A stretch of 64,000 nucleotides of DNA from assembly GCF_009806555.1 (NCBI RefSeq), contig NZ_VUOK01000058.1, positions 238,032 through 302,031 of the forward strand, read 5' to 3'. Origin of the DNA: Methylobacterium sp. 2A (GTDB lineage Bacteria > Pseudomonadota > Alphaproteobacteria > Rhizobiales > Beijerinckiaceae). The stretch's first letter is position 1. Each line of letters begins with the position of its first letter. A model generated the notes under the pieces. That model had not been told where the DNA came from and did no database searches. It was given only the letters and a program-made list of their open reading frames with translations. The position numbers were made by a program, and so were the translations under genes. Shown piece after piece: positions 8,140 through 16,617 of the stretch.

Positions 8140-8964
8140 CTAATTCGCCACCGCCGCCACCAGGGCCACGAGGGCGGCGATCTCGGCCACCTGCTGGCAG
8201 GCGCCGATCACGTCGCCGGTCTGGCCGCCGATCTTTTCCCGGGCCAGCCGGGTCAGGCCCCAGGACGCGAGGCCCGCGCACAGGATCATCAGCGTGACGC
8301 CACCGAGCGGCAGATCGAGGAGACACGCGGCCAGCGCCAGCGCCAGACCGAGTCCGAGGGCCGTGGTGAGGCTCGCCCGGCTGGGCCGTCCGACCGAGGC
8401 CGCGAGGCCGTCCGGCCGCGCCGGCGCCAGCAGCACCAGGGGGGCGAGGGCGGCGACCCGCGACAGGGCGGCCCCCAGGATCAGCGCGGTGACGGCGGCG
8501 TAGCCGGTGCGGTCGAGGAGCGTCGCCAGGGCGCCGATGCGCAGCGCCAGCGCCAGGACCAGCGCGGCCCCGCCATAGGCGCCGATCCGGCTGTCGCGCA
8601 TGATCTCCAGGCGGCGCTCCCGGGTGGCGCCGCCGCCGAAGCCGTCGGCCACGTCGGCGAGCCCATCCTCGTGCAGCGCGCCGGTCGCCACCACCAGGGT
8701 CGCGACCGCGAGGGTCGCGGCCAGGAACGGCCCGAGCCCGATCCACCACGCCGCCGCCATCACCAGTCCGGCCGGCAGGGCGAGAACGAGGCCGGCCAGC
8801 GGCAGCATCCGGGGGAGGGTGGTGAAGTCGGGGCTGCGATGCGGGTCCGGCTCGCCGGGCAGTTGCGGCACCGGCAGGCGGGAGTAGAAGCGCAGGCACC
8901 CGGCGAGGTCGTAGAGGGCGCCGCGCCCGGGCCAGTCGGCCTCCCCGCCGGTCTGCCTGTCCAT
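8140..8964 (-). CDS. cobS: Adenosylcobinamide-GDP ribazoletransferase (cobalamin synthase) CobS
   Basis: An inner-membrane enzyme joining adenosylcobinamide-GDP and alpha-ribazole to give adenosylcobalamin. The 274-residue protein shows the N-terminal FYSRLPVPQLP motif, the metal-binding GALHEDGLADVADGFGGG motif and several transmembrane helices. The start at 8964 (MDRQTGG) is preferred over longer in-frame starts. It is divergent from cobT, which makes or activates one of its substrates. No cobalamin riboswitch motif is visible in the 116-bp divergent region. Confidence 0.92.
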   Translation of the reverse strand: MDRQTGGEADWPGRGALYDLAGCLRFYSRLPVPQLPGEPDPHRSPDFTTLPRMLPLAGLVLALPAGLVMAAAWWIGLGPFLAATLAVATLVVATGALHEDGLADVADGFGGGATRERRLEIMRDSRIGAYGGAALVLALALRIGALATLLDRTGYAAVTALILGAALSRVAALAPLVLLAPARPDGLAASVGRPSRASLTTALGLGLALALAACLLDLPLGGVTLMILCAGLASWGLTRLAREKIGGQTGDVIGACQQVAEIAALVALVAAVAN

Positions 8965-9080
8965 CGCGGTCTCCCGCATCGCCCGCCACCACGCTCGTAT
9001 GGGGCGAGCCGGTCCAGTATACGCGGCCTGCTCCGGCTCCGCCTCCCCGTCCGCGGGCACCCACAGGAAATCATCGGCCC

Positions 9081-10112
9081 ATGCCCGATCCAGGCCCGTT
9101 CGACGACATCCGCAACCTGCTGAAAGCCATGCCCGGCCCCGACCGGGACGCACAGGAGGCCGTTGCGGCCCGGGACGCGACCCTGACCAAGCCGGCGGGC
9201 TCCCTCGGGCGGCTGGAAAGTCTCGTGTCCTGGCTGGCGGCCTGGCAGGGCAAGGCGCCGCCGAGTTTCGACCGGCCGCTGGTCTGCGTCTTCGCCGGCA
9301 GCCACGGGGTGACGCGCCGGGGCGTCTCGGCCTTCCCGGACGCGGTCAACCGGCAGATGCTCGACAATTTCGCGGCCGGGGGCGCGGCGATCAACCAGAT
9401 CTGCGCGGCCTACGGGCTCGGCTTCAAGGTGTTCGACCTCGCCCTCGACATGCCGACCGGCGACATCACGGAAGGGCCGGCCCTCGACGAGCGCGCGACG
9501 GTGGCCACCATGGCGTTCGGCATGGAGGCGGTGGCGGCGGGCACCGACTGCCTCGGCATCGGCGAGATGGGCATCGGCAACACCACGGTGGCGGCCGCCC
9601 TCTACGCCGCCCTGTTCGGCGGCGATCCCGCCCGCTGGGTCGGCCACGGCACGGGCGTCGATCGGGACGGGCTCGGACGGAAGGTCGCGGCCGTGGAGGC
9701 GGCGCTCGCCCACCATGCCGGACATCTCGACGACCCGCTCCAGGTTCTGGCGCGCCTCGGCGGCCGGGAGATCGCCGCCATGGCGGGGGCGATCCTGGCA
9801 GCCCGGCTGCAGCGGATCCCGGTGGTGATCGACGGCTACGTGGCGACTGCCGCGGCCGCCGTGCTGCACGCCGCCGATGCAAGCGCCCTCGACCATTGCC
9901 TCGCCGGCCACGTCTCGGCGGAGGGCGCCCACGCGGAGGTGCTGGAGCGGCTCGGCCTCGTGCCGCTGCTGGCGCTCGGCATGCGGCTCGGAGAGGCGTC
10001 CGGTGCCGGCATGGCGATGGGCCTGCTCAAGGGCGCGCTCGCCTGCCACACCGGCATGGCGACCTTCGCGCAGGCCGGGGTATCCGGAAAGCAGGGGGCG
10101 CCCACCGCTTGA
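9081..10112 (+). CDS. cobT: Nicotinate-nucleotide--dimethylbenzimidazole phosphoribosyltransferase CobT
   Basis: It makes alpha-ribazole 5'-phosphate from DMB and nicotinate mononucleotide for the lower ligand of cobalamin. Family motifs present are LTKPAGSLGRLE, FAGSHGVTRRGVSAFP, GIGEMGIGNTT, and the catalytic-Glu segment MRLGEASGAGMAMGLLKGA near the C-terminus. The length of 343 aa is normal. It is divergent from cobS, forming a nucleotide-loop assembly pair. Confidence 0.95.
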   Translation: MPDPGPFDDIRNLLKAMPGPDRDAQEAVAARDATLTKPAGSLGRLESLVSWLAAWQGKAPPSFDRPLVCVFAGSHGVTRRGVSAFPDAVNRQMLDNFAAGGAAINQICAAYGLGFKVFDLALDMPTGDITEGPALDERATVATMAFGMEAVAAGTDCLGIGEMGIGNTTVAAALYAALFGGDPARWVGHGTGVDRDGLGRKVAAVEAALAHHAGHLDDPLQVLARLGGREIAAMAGAILAARLQRIPVVIDGYVATAAAAVLHAADASALDHCLAGHVSAEGAHAEVLERLGLVPLLALGMRLGEASGAGMAMGLLKGALACHTGMATFAQAGVSGKQGAPTA

Positions 10113-10145
10113 TCCGCCAGGGCGTCGCCTCATCGCGAAGGCCCC

Positions 10146-10286
10146 GGATTCCAAAGGATGAGTCCTTTGGCGGGTGCAGGGCAGAGCCCTGCAAAACAGC
10201 TCTCCAGCCCCGGAAGGGGCCGGAGAGCTGTTCGTCGGGGTTTCACCCCGACACCCCACCAAAGGGACCCGGTCCCTTTGGAATCC
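10146..10286. repeat. Multi-hairpin intergenic repeat, type 1, copy 1
   Basis: A ~140-bp element bounded by a perfect 12-bp inverted repeat (GGATTCCAAAGG at 10146-10157, CCTTTGGAATCC at 10275-10286). It contains five hairpins in a row: CCAAAGG/CCTTTGG, TGCAGGGC/GCCCTGCA, a long AACAGCTCTCC stem, GTCGGGGT/ACCCCGAC and CCAAAGGGAC/GTCCCTTTGG. It fills the gap between the convergent ends of cobT and the binding-protein gene. A related copy in reverse orientation lies at 51980-52100. Confidence 0.8.
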
Positions 10287-10290
10287 CCGG

Positions 10291-11877
10291 TCAGGCGGTC
10301 TTCTCGATGTTCCAGAAGAACTGGACCGGCGCCATGACCATGCCCTTGAGCTTCGTGCTGATGGCCATCGGCTGCTGCACGAGGCCCGCCGGGGCGTAGG
10401 GCACCACCGCGAAGGCCCGCTCCTCGATCTGCGCGGCCAGCGCCCTCTGGCGCGTCTCGTCGCTCGTGGCGATCCATTCGCTGCGCAGGCTCTCCAGGGT
10501 CGGATCGTCCGGCCAGCCGAACCACGCGGCCTGACCGTTGGCCCGGATCAGCGGGTGCAGGGCCGGGTTCAGCACGTCGGCGCCCGACCAGAGCGTGTGG
10601 AACACCGACCAGCCCCCGGCATCGACCGGCCCGCGGTTGCCGCGGCGGGCGATGAAGCTGCCCCAGTCGGTCGAGACCAGATCGACGTTCATCCCGAGCT
10701 GCTTCAGCAGATCCTGGGTCACCAGGGACTGGTTGTAGGCGATCGGCTGGTCGGCCGGGGCCAGCAGCACCACGCGCTCGCCCTTGTAGCCGGCCTTGGC
10801 CAGCATCGCCTTGGCCTTGGCGAGATCCTCCTGCATGGCGGCGGCCCCGCCCGCGCCGCTCGACATCGGCGAGCCCGGCGTGAAGAAGGTCTTGGCCTCC
10901 CGGTAGAAATCCGGGCTGCCGACCACCGCCTGCATGTAGTCGTCCTGCTTCATGGCCATCATCACGGCCCGCCGGATCTCGGGATTGTTGAACGGCGGCT
11001 GCGTGTGGTTGAACCGCATCAGCAGGATCAGCCCGAGCGGCACGTTGCGGATCTCGATCCCCGGCTTGTCCTTGAGGACGGGGATCAGGTCGATCGCCGG
11101 CTGCTCGTACCAGTCGACCGCCCCCTGGATCATCGCGCCGACCGCCGCCGAGGCCTCGGTGATGGCGAGCCACTCGATCCGGTCGACCTTAGCGACCTTG
11201 CCGCCGGCCGCCCAGGACGGCGCCTCCTCGCGCGGCCGGTAGCCGGCATGGCGGGTGTAGATCGCGTTTTGGCCCGGGATCCATTCCCGCGCCTCGAAGC
11301 GCCAGGGGCCGGAGCCCGTGGCGTCGGCGATCGGCTTGGACGCGTCCTGAAGCGCGACGCGCTCCGGCATGATGAACGGCACGTTGGACGACAGTTTGCC
11401 CAAAGCCGCCGGGAGCAGGGGGAACGGCTTCTTCAGGGCGATCGTGAAGGTCCGCACGTCCTCCTGGCCGTACGCCTCCACGAAGCCCGCCAGGGTCTGG
11501 CCGAACGCGTCCCGCTTGGACCAGCGCGCGATGGAGGCGATGCAGTCCTTGGCCTCGACGGGGGAGCCGTCGTGGAAGCTGAGGCCGTCGCGCAGATGGA
11601 AGGTCCAGCGCAGGCCGTCGGGCGCGGTCTGCCAGTCGCTCACCATCTGGGGCTGGATCCGGAAGTTCTCGTCGGTGGCGAACAGCGTGTCGTAGACGAG
11701 ATAGCCGTGGTTGCGGATGACGTAGCTCGTGGCGACGATCGGATCGAGGGACGGCAAGGGCGTCGACGGGATGAAGCGCAGCACGCTGCCGCCGGCCTGG
11801 GCGCGGGACGGGCGGCCGATACCGGCGGCGACCGCCGAGGCGGTGCCCGCCAGGAACTGGCGGCGGTGGAGCGTCAT
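10291..11877 (-). CDS. ABC transporter substrate-binding protein, family 5 (peptide/nickel type), orphan
   Basis: A 528-residue periplasmic binding protein (SBP_bac_5). It has a twin-arginine-like signal (MTLHRRQFLAGTASAVAAG...AQA), then the typical LDPIVATSYVIRNHGYLVYDTL start, GLRWTFHLRDGLSFHDGSPV, and the C-terminal GMVMAPVQFFWNIEKTA. Family members bind oligopeptides, but also opines, glutathione or metals. No permease or ATPase genes lie nearby, so it must borrow a transporter or act alone. Divergent from the gntR gene, with an operator-like site 42 bases upstream of its start. Confidence 0.9.
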   Translation of the reverse strand: MTLHRRQFLAGTASAVAAGIGRPSRAQAGGSVLRFIPSTPLPSLDPIVATSYVIRNHGYLVYDTLFATDENFRIQPQMVSDWQTAPDGLRWTFHLRDGLSFHDGSPVEAKDCIASIARWSKRDAFGQTLAGFVEAYGQEDVRTFTIALKKPFPLLPAALGKLSSNVPFIMPERVALQDASKPIADATGSGPWRFEAREWIPGQNAIYTRHAGYRPREEAPSWAAGGKVAKVDRIEWLAITEASAAVGAMIQGAVDWYEQPAIDLIPVLKDKPGIEIRNVPLGLILLMRFNHTQPPFNNPEIRRAVMMAMKQDDYMQAVVGSPDFYREAKTFFTPGSPMSSGAGGAAAMQEDLAKAKAMLAKAGYKGERVVLLAPADQPIAYNQSLVTQDLLKQLGMNVDLVSTDWGSFIARRGNRGPVDAGGWSVFHTLWSGADVLNPALHPLIRANGQAAWFGWPDDPTLESLRSEWIATSDETRQRALAAQIEERAFAVVPYAPAGLVQQPMAISTKLKGMVMAPVQFFWNIEKTA

Positions 11878-11918
11878 CGCGGTCGACCCCTCTCGTGATC
11901 GGGCCCCGGGGCCTGAAT

Positions 11919-11931
11919 TATTTTATACAAT
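11919..11931. promoter_or_regulatory. Putative GntR operator, site 1
   Basis: TATTTTATACAAT lies in the divergent promoter region of the binding-protein gene and gntR. The exact reverse complement recurs at 12676-12688. The core TTKTATAMAA is a near-palindrome of the kind bound by FCD-type GntR dimers. It stands out as AT-only sequence in GC-rich surroundings. Confidence 0.6.
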
Positions 11932-11994
11932 TTCAAGCCTTGGGCCCGCCGTCAAGGGTCCAGCCGAGGCCCGAGCCGGACAGGGAGCGAGACG

Positions 11995-12684
11995 ATGAAG
12001 AACCAGACCATGGCGGGTTCGATCGGGTCCGAGATCCGGCGGCGCATCCTCGACGGACGCTATCCGGCCGGGTCGCAACTGCGCCAGGACGGGCTCGCCG
12101 CGGAGTTCGGCGCCAGCCGGATCCCCGTCCGGGAGGCGTTGTTCCAACTCGAAGCCGAGGGCCTGGTGCGGATCCACCCGCATCGGGGCGCGATGGTGGC
12201 GCCGCTCTCGCCCGCCGACGCGGCCGAGGCTCTGGAACTCCGGGCGGCCCTCGAGCCGCGCCTCCTGGCGCTGTCCGCGCCGCTGCTCACCGAGCCGGAT
12301 TTCCATCGCGCGCACGGGATCTTGGAGGATTATGCGGCGGCCCTGCGCGACGGGGACACGGCGCGCTGGGGGACACTCAACACGGAGCTGCACCTCCTCC
12401 TGTACGGCCGGGCGAATCGCCCCCGTGCCCTCGGCCTCGTCGGCTCCCTGCTAGCGGAATGCGACCGCTACACCCGCCTGCAGCTCTCGACGGATCCGGC
12501 CGAGCTGGAGCGGGCCGACCGCGAGCACCGGGAGATGGTCCGGCTCTGCCGGAACGGTCACGTCTCGGCGGCCTGCGCCCTCCTGGTCGACCATATCAAC
12601 CATGTGGCCACCGCGCTGATGGCCTTTCTCGGCGAACCCGCCGACGCGACCCAGACCCCGGCCCCGTCGCACGTGATTGTATAA
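11995..12684 (+). CDS. GntR family transcriptional regulator, FCD subfamily
   Basis: A 229-residue regulator. The N-terminal winged helix-turn-helix (RRRILDGRYPAGSQLRQDGL, then FGASRIPVREALFQLEAEG) is followed by an all-helical FCD effector domain with metal-ligand candidates in NTELHLLLY and LVDHINHV. FCD regulators usually sense carboxylic or amino acid intermediates and repress catabolic genes. GGGAG precedes the ATG. It sits between an orphan peptide-type binding protein and a DHDPS-like aldolase, which are its likely targets. The stop codon is embedded in the second operator-like site. Confidence 0.92.
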   Translation: MKNQTMAGSIGSEIRRRILDGRYPAGSQLRQDGLAAEFGASRIPVREALFQLEAEGLVRIHPHRGAMVAPLSPADAAEALELRAALEPRLLALSAPLLTEPDFHRAHGILEDYAAALRDGDTARWGTLNTELHLLLYGRANRPRALGLVGSLLAECDRYTRLQLSTDPAELERADREHREMVRLCRNGHVSAACALLVDHINHVATALMAFLGEPADATQTPAPSHVIV

Positions 12685-12688
12685 AATA
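12676..12688. promoter_or_regulatory. Putative GntR operator, site 2 (overlaps gntR stop codon)
   Basis: ATTGTATAAAATA is an exact 13-bp reverse-complement match to site 1 at 11919-11931. It overlaps the TAA stop of gntR at 12682-12684 and lies 95 bases upstream of the aldolase start at 12783. This suggests a separate GntR-controlled promoter for that gene. Confidence 0.6.
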
Positions 12689-12782
12689 CTTGCCCGAATC
12701 GTCCGGCGCTGCCATGAGAGGTCCGCTGTCCGGCGCGCCCCCGCCGCGGCCCCGATCCCTCTTCCGACCGGACGAACCGCCG

Positions 12783-13748
12783 ATGGCCTCCGACCGACAG
12801 ATCTTCTCCGGCACGATCCCGGCCCTCATGACGCCCTGCCGACCGGACCGGACGCCGGATTTCGAGGCGCTCGCGCGCAAGGGGAAGGAACTCGTCGCGG
12901 CGGGGATGTCGGCGGTGGTCTATTGCGGCTCGATGGGCGACTGGCCGCTGCTCACCGACGAGGAACGGATGGCGGGCGTCGAGCGGCTGCTGGCGGAAGG
13001 CGTCCCGGTGATCGTCGGGACCGGCGCCCAGAACCCGAAGCGGGCCGCGGCGCTCGCCGCCCACGCCAAGGCGGCCGGCGCCCACGGCCTAATGATCATC
13101 CCGCGGGTGCTGTCGCGGGGCAGTTCCACCGCGGCGCAGGAGGCCAATTTCGCCGGCATCCTGGAGGCGGCGGTGGACCTGCCCTCGGTGATCTACAACA
13201 GCCCGTATTACGGCTTCGAGACCCGGGCGGAGCTGTTCTTCAGCCTGCGCGCCCGCTATCCGCATCTCGTCGGCTTCAAGGAATTCGGCGGCGCGGCCTC
13301 GCTCACCTACGCGGCCGAGCACATCACCGGCCAGTCGCCCGACATCACCCTGATGGTCGGCGTCGATACGCAGGTGCTGCACGGTTACGTGAATTGCGGC
13401 GCCCGGGGCGCCATCACGGGCATCGGCAACGTCCTGCCGCAGGAGGTGCTGCGCCTCGTGGCATTGTGCGAGAAGGCGGCCACGGGCGATGCCCTGGCCC
13501 GGCGCCGGGCGACGGAACTCGACGCGGCCCTCGCGATCCTGTCGAGCTTCGACGAGGGGCCCGACCTCGTCCTCTACTACAAGCATCTGATGGTGCTGGA
13601 GGGGAACCCGGAATACGCGCTGCACTTCAACGCCTCCGACGCGCTGAGCGCCGGACAGCGCCACTACGCGGAGACGCAGCTGCGGATCTTCAAGGCGTGG
13701 TACGCGCAGTGGTCGGAGGCCCGCGCGCAGGACACGGGCCGGGCCTGA
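12783..13748 (+). CDS. Dihydrodipicolinate synthase family aldolase/deaminase
   Basis: A 321-residue class I (Schiff-base) aldolase of the DapA/NAL superfamily. The substrate-binding loop reads YCGSMGDWPLLTDEER, the catalytic Tyr lies in VIYNSPYYGF and the Schiff-base Lys in LVGFKEFGG. It lacks the usual GTTGE loop of true DapA, so lysine biosynthesis is unlikely. By analogy and context, deamination or aldol cleavage of a hydroxyproline-type or keto-sugar intermediate is possible, but unproven. The start at 12783 is preferred; an in-frame ATG at 12714 would add 23 residues. It is probably controlled by the adjacent GntR. Confidence 0.85.
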   Translation: MASDRQIFSGTIPALMTPCRPDRTPDFEALARKGKELVAAGMSAVVYCGSMGDWPLLTDEERMAGVERLLAEGVPVIVGTGAQNPKRAAALAAHAKAAGAHGLMIIPRVLSRGSSTAAQEANFAGILEAAVDLPSVIYNSPYYGFETRAELFFSLRARYPHLVGFKEFGGAASLTYAAEHITGQSPDITLMVGVDTQVLHGYVNCGARGAITGIGNVLPQEVLRLVALCEKAATGDALARRRATELDAALAILSSFDEGPDLVLYYKHLMVLEGNPEYALHFNASDALSAGQRHYAETQLRIFKAWYAQWSEARAQDTGRA

Positions 13749-13884
13749 CCGGTCGATCCGGCAGCCTGCCCCGGTCGACAGGAGCGGGGGCTGCGACACG
13801 GGCCGGCGCCACGCGCCTTTGCGTGGAACGGCCCGTCGGCGTTATGGCGGGGGCGCGACCGTCCTCAGCCCGCGAACCCCGTCC

Positions 13885-14241
13885 ATGAAGATCACCCAGG
13901 CCTTCACCTTCGAGGCAGCCCACCGGCTGCCGAACGTGCCCGAGACCCACCGCTGCCATCGGATGCACGGCCATTCCTACCGGGTCGAGCTGACGGTGGC
14001 CGGGCCGGTGGATCCGCATACCGGCTGGGTGATCGACTTCTACGACATCGAAAAGATCTTCGGGCCCCTGCTCGCCCGGCTCGACCACCATTGCCTCAAC
14101 GAGATCGAGGGGCTGGAGAACCCGACCGCCGAGAACATCGCGGCCTGGATCTGGCATCGCCTCCGGCCGGACCTGCCGGGGCTCGCCCGCGTGCGGGTGG
14201 CCGAGACCCCGATGTCCTGGGCGGAATACGATGGCGACTGA
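13885..14241 (+). CDS. queD: 6-carboxytetrahydropterin synthase QueD
   Basis: It converts 7,8-dihydroneopterin triphosphate to 6-carboxy-5,6,7,8-tetrahydropterin, the first committed step toward preQ0 and queuosine. The 118-residue protein carries zinc histidines and the catalytic Cys in AAHRLP and CHRMHGHSY, DFYDIEKI, LDHHCLNE, PTAENIA and VAETPMSWAEY. The start at 13885 matches the family start (MKITQAFTFEAAH). It overlaps queC by 11 bases. Confidence 0.95.
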   Translation: MKITQAFTFEAAHRLPNVPETHRCHRMHGHSYRVELTVAGPVDPHTGWVIDFYDIEKIFGPLLARLDHHCLNEIEGLENPTAENIAAWIWHRLRPDLPGLARVRVAETPMSWAEYDGD

Positions 14242-14944
14242 GACTGCCGGCGACCGGTCGGCCCTGGTTCTGTTCTCCGGTGGACAGGATTCGGCGACCT
14301 GCCTCGCCTGGGCGCTCGACCGGTTCGGCCATGTCGAGACGCTGGGCTTCGATTACGGCCAGCGCCACCGGGTCGAGCTCGACCGCCGCGCCGCGCTGCG
14401 GGCCGGCACGACGCGCATCAACCCGGCCTGGGCGGCCCGCCTCGGCGAGGACCACACGGTCGCGCTCGACGCACTGGGAAAGATCTCCGAGACGGCGCTC
14501 ACCCGGGAGGCGGCGATCGGCTACGAGGCCTCGGGCCTGCCCAACACCTTCGTGCCGGGGCGCAACATCGTGTTCCTGACCTTCGCGGCGGCGCTCGCCT
14601 ACCGGCGCGGGATCCGCCACGTGGTCGGCGGCATGTGCGAGACCGATTATTCCGGCTATCCCGATTGCCGCGACGACACCATCAAGGCGCTGCAGGTGGC
14701 GCTGAATCTCGGCATGGAGCGCCGCTTCGTGCTGCACACGCCCCTGATGTGGCTCGACAAGGCCCAGACCTGGGGGCTGGCCGAGGCCCTGGGCGGCCGG
14801 GCGCTGGTCGATCTGATCGTCGAGGAGAGCCACACCTGCTACCTCGGCGAGCGCGGGCAGCGCCATCCCTGGGGCTACGGCTGCGGCACCTGCCCCGCCT
14901 GCCGCCTGCGGGCGGAGGGGTTCGCGCGGTTCAGCGCGGCCTGA
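14231..14944 (+). CDS. queC: 7-cyano-7-deazaguanine synthase QueC
   Basis: An ATP-dependent enzyme converting 7-carboxy-7-deazaguanine to preQ0. It has the PP-loop SGGQDSATC, FDYGQRHRVEL, the VPGRNIVFLTFAAALA segment, GGMCETDYSGYPDCRD and the C-terminal zinc site GCGTCPACRLR. The length of 237 aa is normal. Translationally coupled to queD; queE is not in the window. The 3' end overlaps the convergent TetR gene by 14 bases. Confidence 0.96.
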   Translation: MATETAGDRSALVLFSGGQDSATCLAWALDRFGHVETLGFDYGQRHRVELDRRAALRAGTTRINPAWAARLGEDHTVALDALGKISETALTREAAIGYEASGLPNTFVPGRNIVFLTFAAALAYRRGIRHVVGGMCETDYSGYPDCRDDTIKALQVALNLGMERRFVLHTPLMWLDKAQTWGLAEALGGRALVDLIVEESHTCYLGERGQRHPWGYGCGTCPACRLRAEGFARFSAA

Positions 14945-15497
14945 GCCCCTCGACCAAGACCGTCAGCGTTCCCTGGAAGGCAGCGGGGCTCGCGAACAGG
15001 CGCTCCATCAGCAATGCCCCCTCCAGGGTGGCGATGACGTAGCGGGCGAGCCCGGCCGGATCGGCGTCCGCGCGCACGCTGCCATCCGCCTGACCGACCC
15101 GCAGGATTGTCTCCAGCCACGCGAGGTGATCCGCGAAGAAGGCCGCGATGTCCCGGCGCAGACGCTCGGGCAGGGCCTCCCCCTCGATGGCCAGCGCCGC
15201 ACAGAGGCAGCCGAGCCCCTGCTCGACCCCGCCGAGATAGAGCCGGCCATAGGCCTCGATCCGCCCGGGCCCGTCCGCCACATCCGTCCGGATCGTCTCC
15301 AGGGCGGCGGCGTAGCGGGCCGCGTAAGCTGCCACCAGGGCGGCACCGAGATCGACCTTGCTGGGAAAATGGTGGTGGATGCTCGCCTTACGGATCCCCA
15401 CCGCCGCCGCGAGATCGGCGTAGCTGAACCCGGCATAGCCCCGCCCCCGGACCAGGGTCTCGGCCTGGATCAGCAGTTCGGCGCGGGTGTCCCTCAT
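14931..15497 (-). CDS. TetR/AcrR family transcriptional regulator
   Basis: A 188-residue TetR repressor with N-terminal HTH (GYAGFSYADLAAAVGIRKASIHHHFPSK) and a C-terminal ligand domain (LAIEGEALPERLRRDIAAFF, LARYVIATLEGALLMERL) typical of the TetR_C_33-like group. The start at 15497 (MRDTRAELL) is preferred over an upstream in-frame ATG at 15566. It is divergent from the quinoprotein relay operon, and the intergenic region carries an inverted repeat likely to be its operator. Confidence 0.88.
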   Translation of the reverse strand: MRDTRAELLIQAETLVRGRGYAGFSYADLAAAVGIRKASIHHHFPSKVDLGAALVAAYAARYAAALETIRTDVADGPGRIEAYGRLYLGGVEQGLGCLCAALAIEGEALPERLRRDIAAFFADHLAWLETILRVGQADGSVRADADPAGLARYVIATLEGALLMERLFASPAAFQGTLTVLVEGLRPR

Positions 15498-15581
15498 CGC
15501 AGCCTCATCCGGGTCGCGGCTCACGCGAACGTGCGGCCGGCGCCCATGCCCCGTCCAATCTGCCACTTGACGAGCCGGAAA

Positions 15582-15601
15582 TCTACCTACCTAATGGTAG
15601 A
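15582..15601. promoter_or_regulatory. Putative TetR operator in front of quinoprotein relay operon
   Basis: An inverted repeat TCTACC(N8)GGTAGA spans 15582-15601. Nested in it is CTACC-TAAT-GGTAG at 15587-15600. It lies in the divergent region between the TetR gene (start 15497) and the metallohydrolase gene (start 15626), just upstream of the strong AGGAGG ribosome site. Confidence 0.55.
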
Positions 15602-15625
15602 CAAGAAAAATCAGGAGGATTCGGC

Positions 15626-16576
15626 ATGACGGCCCCCGCCGTCCAACCGAGGGCATTTTCGCGGCGCAGCGCCCTGTTCGGCGGCCTCTGCCTGTGCTGC
15701 ATGCCGAACCTCGGCCGCGCCGCCGAATCCTTCGCGATGGAGGAGGTCGGACCCGGCATCTTCATCCGCAAGGGCCTGATCGCCGACGCCACTGCCGAGA
15801 ATGCCGACGCCATCGCCAATATCGGCTTCATCATCGGCAAGAACGGCGTGCTTGTGACGGAATCGGGCGGCAGCCTCGCGGACGGTGCGTGGCTGCGCGC
15901 CGAGATCCTCAAGCGCACGCAGAAGCCCATCACCCATGTGGTCCTGAGCCACGTCCATCCGGACCATGCCTTCGGTGCCGGCGCCTTCGTCGAGGACAAG
16001 CCGGTCTTCATCGGCCACGCCAAGCTCACCGAGGCGCTCGCCGCCCGGGGCGAATTCTACCGCAAGCGTCTGATCGACCTGCTCGGCGAGGAGCGGACCG
16101 GACCGGTGGTCTACCCGACCATGACGGTCGCCGACACGGCCGAGGTCGATCTCGGCGACCGCCGTCTGACCTTCACGGCGCACGGGCCGGCCCACACCAC
16201 CTCGGACCTGTCGATGATCGAGTCCGGCAGCGGCCTGCTGTTCCCCGCGGACCTGCTGTTCGTGAACCGGATCCCGTCCCTCGACGGCAGCCTGAAAGGC
16301 TGGCTCAAGGAGGCCGAACGCCTGAAGTCCATGGGACCCCACCGCGCCGTGCCGGGCCACGGGTCGGTGGCGGTGGACCTCGCCCCGGCGCTCGCCGATC
16401 TGATCGGCTACCTGACCGCGCTGCGCGACGGCACCCGCGCGGCGATCGCCAAGGACGTCCCGATCGAGAAGGCGGTCGACAGCGTCGCCCGGGACCAGCG
16501 GGACAAATGGGTCCTGTTCGACACCTATAACGGCCGCAACGTCACCGTGGCCTATCAGGAACTCGAATGGGAATAG
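15626..16576 (+). CDS. Quinoprotein relay system MBL-fold zinc metallohydrolase
   Basis: A 316-residue metallo-beta-lactamase-fold enzyme exported by a Tat-like signal (FSRRSALFGGLCLCC). The zinc motif HVHPDH, the downstream His in FTAHGPAHTT, the Asp in LLFPADLLF and GHGSVAVD complete the metal site. It resembles SoxH-like hydrolases grouped as quinoprotein relay system metallohydrolases, found with PQQ alcohol dehydrogenases. It likely acts in the periplasm on a thiol-bound intermediate carried by the SoxYZ-like protein encoded next. AGGAGG lies upstream of the ATG. Confidence 0.85.
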   Translation: MTAPAVQPRAFSRRSALFGGLCLCCMPNLGRAAESFAMEEVGPGIFIRKGLIADATAENADAIANIGFIIGKNGVLVTESGGSLADGAWLRAEILKRTQKPITHVVLSHVHPDHAFGAGAFVEDKPVFIGHAKLTEALAARGEFYRKRLIDLLGEERTGPVVYPTMTVADTAEVDLGDRRLTFTAHGPAHTTSDLSMIESGSGLLFPADLLFVNRIPSLDGSLKGWLKEAERLKSMGPHRAVPGHGSVAVDLAPALADLIGYLTALRDGTRAAIAKDVPIEKAVDSVARDQRDKWVLFDTYNGRNVTVAYQELEWE

Positions 16577-16617
16577 GTTTTGAAGTCCCCATATCCGAGA
16601 CAATCGGGAGGTACGCC

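Noticed and set aside
8965..9080. Cobalamin riboswitch between cobS and cobT
   Set aside because: The 116-bp divergent gap is too short and has no B12-box-like sequence.
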